The notes below the pieces were generated by a model. That model did not search any database. It saw only the letters and a list, made by a program, of their open reading frames with translations, and had not been told where the DNA came from. A DNA stretch of 64,000 nt, taken from positions 19,410,857 through 19,474,856 of the forward strand of contig NC_065545.1 in the NCBI RefSeq assembly GCF_932294415.1, written 5' to 3'. This stretch comes from Quercus robur (lineage: Eukaryota > Streptophyta > Magnoliopsida > Fagales > Fagaceae). Within the stretch, counting starts at the first letter, position 1; each line of letters begins with the position of its first letter. The position numbers and the translations under genes were made by a program. Shown piece after piece: positions 59,304 to 64,000 of this stretch.

Positions 59304-60752
59304 TTAAGCTTTAGCATGCTCGTCATCATCTTCAATATCCCAACTCAAGTCCTCCTCTTCTTCTGTGGCACTCAGCCGCTTCCGCACATCAGCTCTGTTG
59401 GGGCTTCCACCATGAGTTGCTTTCTTCTCATCAATGCTGCTAAGATCCTCAATCTCATCCCACCCAAGGTCATCTTCCTCGGGCATTGAGGGTTGAGTTG
59501 AAACCACAGAAAAGTCACTATCTTTACAAGACTCACCTGAGTCAGCCTTTCCGTCTGAAACCACCTTCTCATCAGATTTCAATACCAAATCATTCTTATT
59601 CACCTCAGAATCCCCTCCCAAACGCATTTTCTCATCAGACTCCTTATCACCACTTGATTCCCCAACACTCCCCTTCCTTCCCTCCTCCAAATCAGAACTC
59701 TTCTCGCCTACCTCACCTTGCAATTCCTCAACAGCATCCTCCTTCTCCTTCACACTTTTCTCATCACCTTTACCACTCAATTCCCTCCTCTCCTCCCCTT
59801 TCACGACTACATCATTACCCTCTTCACCAACATTTCCCATTTCCTCCACATTGGAACTCTTTTTCACCACTTCAACCCCCGACGACTCCTTGTCCTCGCT
59901 ACCCACTTCAATATTCTTCATTACCTCCATCTTTGCCACCACATTATTCTCCTCCACCCCTTCCTCCTTCTCATCATCATCATCATCATCATCGACATCC
60001 CAACTCAAATCCTCCTCCTCCCTAGAAATTGCGCGCTTCACAAGATTAGCCCTAACATCCTCAGCTTGCTTGACCTTATAAACCCTATAAAAATACCTAC
60101 ACCAAAATGTGTCATGATCCACAGTATTGGGAACAACCCTTTTGTACACACTCTCCACAACCCCATTTTCTTCCATCAGAACCTCAACTTCCTCACTCTT
60201 TTCCCCCAAATCAAACCCTAATTTCCACTTATTAAAATCACCCAAATCCTCAGGATCCTCACAGTACGTGCTATCCTCACCCTGAATTACACGAACCTGA
60301 GACTCAAACCTACTGTAAGGCTTCGAATTCAACCCCAATTGTTTGCTACTAGAACTATTGTTGTTATCAGAATCAGATTCAAGATCATCGGCTAGGATTG
60401 CGTCCTTACCTTGGGAGATGATCTGGGCCGTCCCTTTGATCACAGAGGTACCAATCTCGTCGATAACGTGGGTGACATTCTCCAATGACCCATGTGCCAC
60501 CTCGATCTCCTTCTTCAGACCCGACCCGAATTCCTTGAGGTCACGACGGTAGGTCTCGATGACAGACTCGGATTTGGTGGTTAGGGTCTTGATCAGACCC
60601 CCAAAGCTCCACCCACCACTGCCGCCAATAGTCGAAGAATTAGGATTTGGAGGAGGATTGGGATCTGGGTCGGTTTGGTTTACGGGTTCTGGTGAATCGG
60701 GTCGTGGAGGGTCCGGTGGGTCGTCGGCGAATACGGCTTTGAAGAAATCCAT
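59304..60752 (-). CDS. BSD-domain-containing protein, intronless (482 aa)
   Basis: One uninterrupted frame from ATG 60752 to TAA. It begins MDFFKAVFADDPPDPPRP, followed by a Pro-rich stretch. A conserved amphipathic block spans about 48-120 (GGWSFGGLIKTLTTKSESVI, ETYRRDLKEFGSGLKKE). Residues about 145-240 cover SRFESQVRVIQ, the phrase EDPEDLGDFNKWKLGF and the BSD domain with its diagnostic FW (TFWCRYFYRVYKVKQAEDVR). The second half is acidic and low in complexity. The motif EEEDLSWD occurs twice, near 246 and at the C-terminus. BSD domains occur in TFIIH p62, synapse-associated proteins and DOS2-like proteins; the plant members are uncharacterised or linked to membrane trafficking or transcription. 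The role is not assigned here. The large overlapping plus-strand frames (59486-60025 and 59718-60221) are shadows of the acidic repeats. Confidence 0.93.
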   Translation of the reverse strand: MDFFKAVFADDPPDPPRPDSPEPVNQTDPDPNPPPNPNSSTIGGSGGWSFGGLIKTLTTKSESVIETYRRDLKEFGSGLKKEIEVAHGSLENVTHVIDEIGTSVIKGTAQIISQGKDAILADDLESDSDNNNSSSSKQLGLNSKPYSRFESQVRVIQGEDSTYCEDPEDLGDFNKWKLGFDLGEKSEEVEVLMEENGVVESVYKRVVPNTVDHDTFWCRYFYRVYKVKQAEDVRANLVKRAISREEEDLSWDVDDDDDDDEKEEGVEENNVVAKMEVMKNIEVGSEDKESSGVEVVKKSSNVEEMGNVGEEGNDVVVKGEERRELSGKGDEKSVKEKEDAVEELQGEVGEKSSDLEEGRKGSVGESSGDKESDEKMRLGGDSEVNKNDLVLKSDEKVVSDGKADSGESCKDSDFSVVSTQPSMPEEDDLGWDEIEDLSSIDEKKATHGGSPNRADVRKRLSATEEEEDLSWDIEDDDEHAKA

Positions 60753-61380
60753 GCGAGAGATAGAGAGATATAAGATATCACGATGTCTATGTGTATGTGA
60801 ATGAAAAATTAGGAGAAGAAAGATAGATAAAACAGCGTTTGTTTGCTTGCTTGTGTTAAGCTTTTGTTTTTGTGAATTACATTTACAGGTGGAGGACGAC
60901 TAAAAAGGTTGTTGCCTCTGAAAGTGGATTTTGCTATAGTGCTCAAGGGTGCGTTGTGCGTACCCACTGGGAAGGTGAGTGGTTATTTTCTTTCATTTTT
61001 CAGGAGAGCAAGGATTTTTGGACTTTTCAGTTTGGACCCTATGGAATTTGGCCCAATATTATTCATTACACTGTATTTGGACCGTATTATATAGCCCAAG
61101 AGTCTTTCACATTCAGGGTTTGAATTCCCTTCAAAATGGATCATAGGTGTGGGACTTCACTTGAAGTAGGTGGTGTTATTATTTGGACAAACACTTATCT
61201 CTTCTTCTTATTATAGAGAGAGGTGAAGCTAGAGAAAATCCAATTAAATTCTTAATTTAATTCTCAATTTTGTGTCATGTGTCTCATATAAGTTTTTGAA
61301 TTTTTATACTAAGTGAGTTATTGTATCAATTATGTTTTTTTAAATTTTGCCGCTAAACGTGAAAACCAAAGTGACTACAA
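60753..61380. other. BSD gene 5' flank
   Basis: The BSD leader and promoter should lie at 60753-60900 on minus; no clear TATA box stands out. Further right is uncharacterised A/T-rich DNA with no gene pattern. Confidence 0.4.
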
Positions 61381-63435
61381 TAAGAATTTGGGTGAAAATG
61401 GTCAAATACCACCATTTTACAAAATTTGTAGCAAAAAAACACTGTTTCGGAACTAATTAGTGATCTACCATTTTTCTAGTACTCAAGCTCTACAAACTCG
61501 AGTTCAAAATGATACTCGACTACAGTAAACTCGAGTTCCTAGAAATTCTGTCACCGTGGCACCGTCTAACATGGCATTTGGGCATTAAAAAATGCCACTT
61601 GGTACTCGAGTTTCTTGGACTCGAGTACTATGCTAGTCTGGTACCCGAGGCCATTAAACTTGAGTATGGCCCCTGTTTTTAACACCCACACTTAACTCTC
61701 TGAATCTCCCTCTCTCCCACTCAGTATTACTCTCTCATCACTCTCACTTTCTCAATCTCCCTCTCACTCTCTCAATCTCGCTATCATCTCACTCTCACTC
61801 TCCCACACGCTCTCAATCTCCCTCTCAGTCTCTCTCTTGCTCTCACTCTCACTCTCAGTCTCCCTCTCAATCTCGCTCTCATTCTGTACTCTTACTCTCA
61901 GTCTGCATCTTCAGTTTGGAATCACAAGGTTTCTCTCCTTATCTCAATATTTGTTTGAGCATTTGGGGGTTAGGGTTATTTGTGGGTATGTCGGTATTTA
62001 TGGGTATTTGTGGTGTAATTTTTGAATTTTTGAATTTTTTTTTTGTTTTTTGTTTTTAATGAACATTTTCATGTGTTATTAGAGTAATTAGTCATTGTAG
62101 GACACAGTTAGCGATCTCATTGAGGCCATATTTGATTTGTGAAACTGAGTAGGTTGCTTAGAATATTTGCGGCAAATCCCTATTAGTGTGTAGAGGATCC
62201 ATAGCTAAGCCTAAATTTTTTTGGGGCTTGATGTTGTTGAATAATGAGTAGGATGCTTGGACTATTAAAGTGAGGGTTGATTTTAATAATGTAGAGAGAC
62301 TTTCATTTTAGAAATTTCTTCCATGTGGTAACTATGCTGCACTACCTTATTCTTTACTCTGTTATATCATTGGTTTCCACCTCCCTCTGAAGAATGTGAA
62401 GAGTTGATTCGAGGTCTTTTAAGTATGGTGCCCTAGAGTTTTGTTTGAAAAAGTTTGTTAATGAAAGTGGAAAACACATGTATGTGACTCCTTTATTACT
62501 TACGTAAAAGAGCGATGCTAGGGATATTACATATAGCTTACAATTGACGTGTTAACTTTTAATTGTTTAAGCGCAACACAAAAAGGATGGTAAAAAATTT
62601 GTTTAGTATGTTGTTGATGTAGGCACCAATCTTATTCACTGACATGTAAGTTTGTAAGTCTTTTATAGTAAAATTCATAGAAGCTTTAGCATTTTCCATA
62701 TGTGGGACCATATCATTGACATGTAAGTTTGGAGTCAAATGTGGGACTATATCAATAGAGACAAACTACTATCACTGGACTAGTAGTAATTACTCTCTTA
62801 TTTGGTACAAAATCAGAGAACACTCAGTTTCATGAAAAGAGAAAAACAATGATGAAGGAGAAATAGTTTGTTGGTTCCAATCTTGTAGATGGGGGAGGGT
62901 ACTTGGGTTTTCTCTAAATTGTATTTGTTTTATAGTGAAACTCTCTCTCTTTCTCTCTCTCCTATTATTTTCTTTTGAAAATAAATTGCATAAAATACAT
63001 AGTGATTGATACATCCACTAACATTAAATATTCTAAACTTTATTGATGTTGAAGTGAGTTTAGTTGTTCTTGTAGTTAATGGGATCCTTGTTGAACCAAA
63101 CTAGTAGGGCTGGTTTTAATGGTGGTTGTGTGGGGAGGGGGGGGGGGGGGTTGTGAAGGGGGTGCTCAATTATGTTTCTTTATTTGTTAAATTGGTAGTT
63201 GTGTGGTAGACTTGTTGAACTTGATTGTTTTGAATATCTCTTATATATATTGCGAATTCGGATTGATTAGGGGAGGTCAGCTATGCTTACACTAACTTTG
63301 TTGGTTTTGAGGGATTAATTACTTGAGAAAAGAAAATATATTTGTATTTGTTCATTTTAATATCTAATGCAAGTGGTTTAGGCATGAGTAAATATTTTAT
63401 TTGCTTATGAGGCCATAAAAAGTGTCTCCTTTCTT

Positions 63436-63472
<37 letters not shown>

Positions 63473-63690
63473 GCGTATGGGTATTTGATGAATATACTTT
63501 CAAATCTGATTAGGATGACATTTTAAAATAATAATAATAATAATAAGAAAAGATCTAAAAAGGTTAGGCCTTAGGCATGCTCCTTAAAAAGAGAGTTAGA
63601 ATTAGAATGTGTCATGCTCCATAAAAATAGGAGAGAGAGAAAAAGAGAGAGTTGTCTCTCAGTTGGGAGAGGGTTGCTAAACCACTCATC
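61380..63690 (+). repeat. Repetitive region leading into the plant-mobile-domain sequence
   Basis: Words ACTCGAGT and CTCGAGTTC recur at 61485-61660, partly as inverted copies. A long CT-rich stretch follows (61690-61880, repeating CTCTCAATCTCCCTCTCA). A/T-rich DNA with G-run (63136-63150) and (AT)n (63446-63468) comes next. It probably belongs to the same transposon-like unit as the mobile-domain fragment, but no termini were found. Confidence 0.4.
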
Positions 63691-63699
63691 GAGCAATTC

Positions 63700-64000
63700 C
63701 TACTGAGGTGCTTGTGTAACAGTATGCTCGGTTTTACATATTGGGGATGTTGTGTGGTATGTTGTTTATGGACAAGTTTGGCGAACAGCTCTTAATTATT
63801 ATCTGCAATTTTTCAATCCAATCAGCAATGGAAAGAATTATAGTTGGGGTAGTGTAGCACTAAGTTGGCTATATAGACACCTCTGTAAGGCATCAGAGAA
63901 GACAACCAAGTAGATTGGCGGTGCACTGCTATTGGTGCAATTGTGGGCATGAGCGAGGTTTCCACACATATGTCCTGTGATGAGGCATCCACACCAGGCA
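63700..64000 (+). pseudogene. Plant mobile domain (PMD) fragment, cut by the window edge
   Basis: Plus-strand translation gives YILGMLCGMLFMDKFGEQ. After a one-base frame shift near 63790 it continues NYYLQFFNPISNGKNYSWGS, VALSWLYRHLCKASEKTTK, stop, IGGALLLVQLWA, stop, ARFPHICPVMRHP. The W-G-S-x-x-L-x-x-L-Y-R and I-G-G...L-x-x-W pattern is the plant mobile domain found in MAIN/MAIL-like proteins and in many plant transposons. Both stops (AAG-TAG-ATT and GCA-TGA-GCG) fit C-to-T change of CAG and CGA. With a frame shift and two stops it is non-functional here; the rest lies beyond the right edge. Confidence 0.75.

Noticed and set aside
59486..60221. Plus-strand frames of 179 and 167 codons opposite the BSD gene
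   Set aside because: They mirror acidic Glu/Asp-rich codons of the real gene on minus and have no recognisable pattern.

Overview
This is eukaryotic nuclear DNA, most likely from a woody dicot. The evidence is spliced genes with GT-AG introns of up to about 3 kb, low GC content, many A/T-rich microsatellites, and dense plant transposons (Helitrons, hAT, PIF/Harbinger and MULE-type MITEs, LINEs, tRNA-derived SINEs, solo LTRs). The protein families are plant versions. I cannot name the species from sequence alone. I see no rRNA gene, intact tRNA gene, CRISPR array or prokaryotic operon.

Four host genes are supported. (1) 457-10553, minus strand: the first ten exons (about 462 residues) of a plant PIEZO mechanosensitive channel, running off the left edge of the window. 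(2) 17266-18975, plus strand: a complete four-exon gene for a 217-residue, probably plastid-targeted membrane protein of unknown function. (3) 41305-47131, plus strand: a complete seven-exon gene for a 569-residue AlkB-type 2-oxoglutarate/Fe(II) dioxygenase of the ALKBH10 RNA-demethylase group, with one probable GC-AG intron. (4) 59304-60752, minus strand: an intronless gene for a 482-residue BSD-domain protein.

The space between and inside these genes is transposon-built. PIEZO introns hold SINEs and three 5'-truncated LINEs; one LINE split an older tandem duplication. From 12.2 to 16.7 kb two Helitrons lie end to end on the minus strand. The first carries two exons of a captured C2-domain gene; the second carries a solo LTR with a perfect 5-bp target duplication. 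A third Helitron (20.3-22.7 kb) holds a small MULE-like foldback element. From 22.8 to 28.2 kb are MITEs and a SINE with clear target duplications. From 32.3 to 37.2 kb is one decayed autonomous hAT element whose transposase stays in one frame with six stops. At the right edge is a broken plant-mobile-domain protein inside a repetitive region.

The most puzzling part is 48.3-57 kb. A module occurs there three times; on the minus strand it encodes a Ser/Pro-rich N-terminal stretch and a hydrophobic 50-residue C-terminal stretch that I do not recognise. Two copies differ by in-frame insertions and deletions, and two have TATA boxes upstream. It may be the remains of a small tandem gene family. 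The host genes have no visible functional link to one another; their proximity is ordinary plant gene order.
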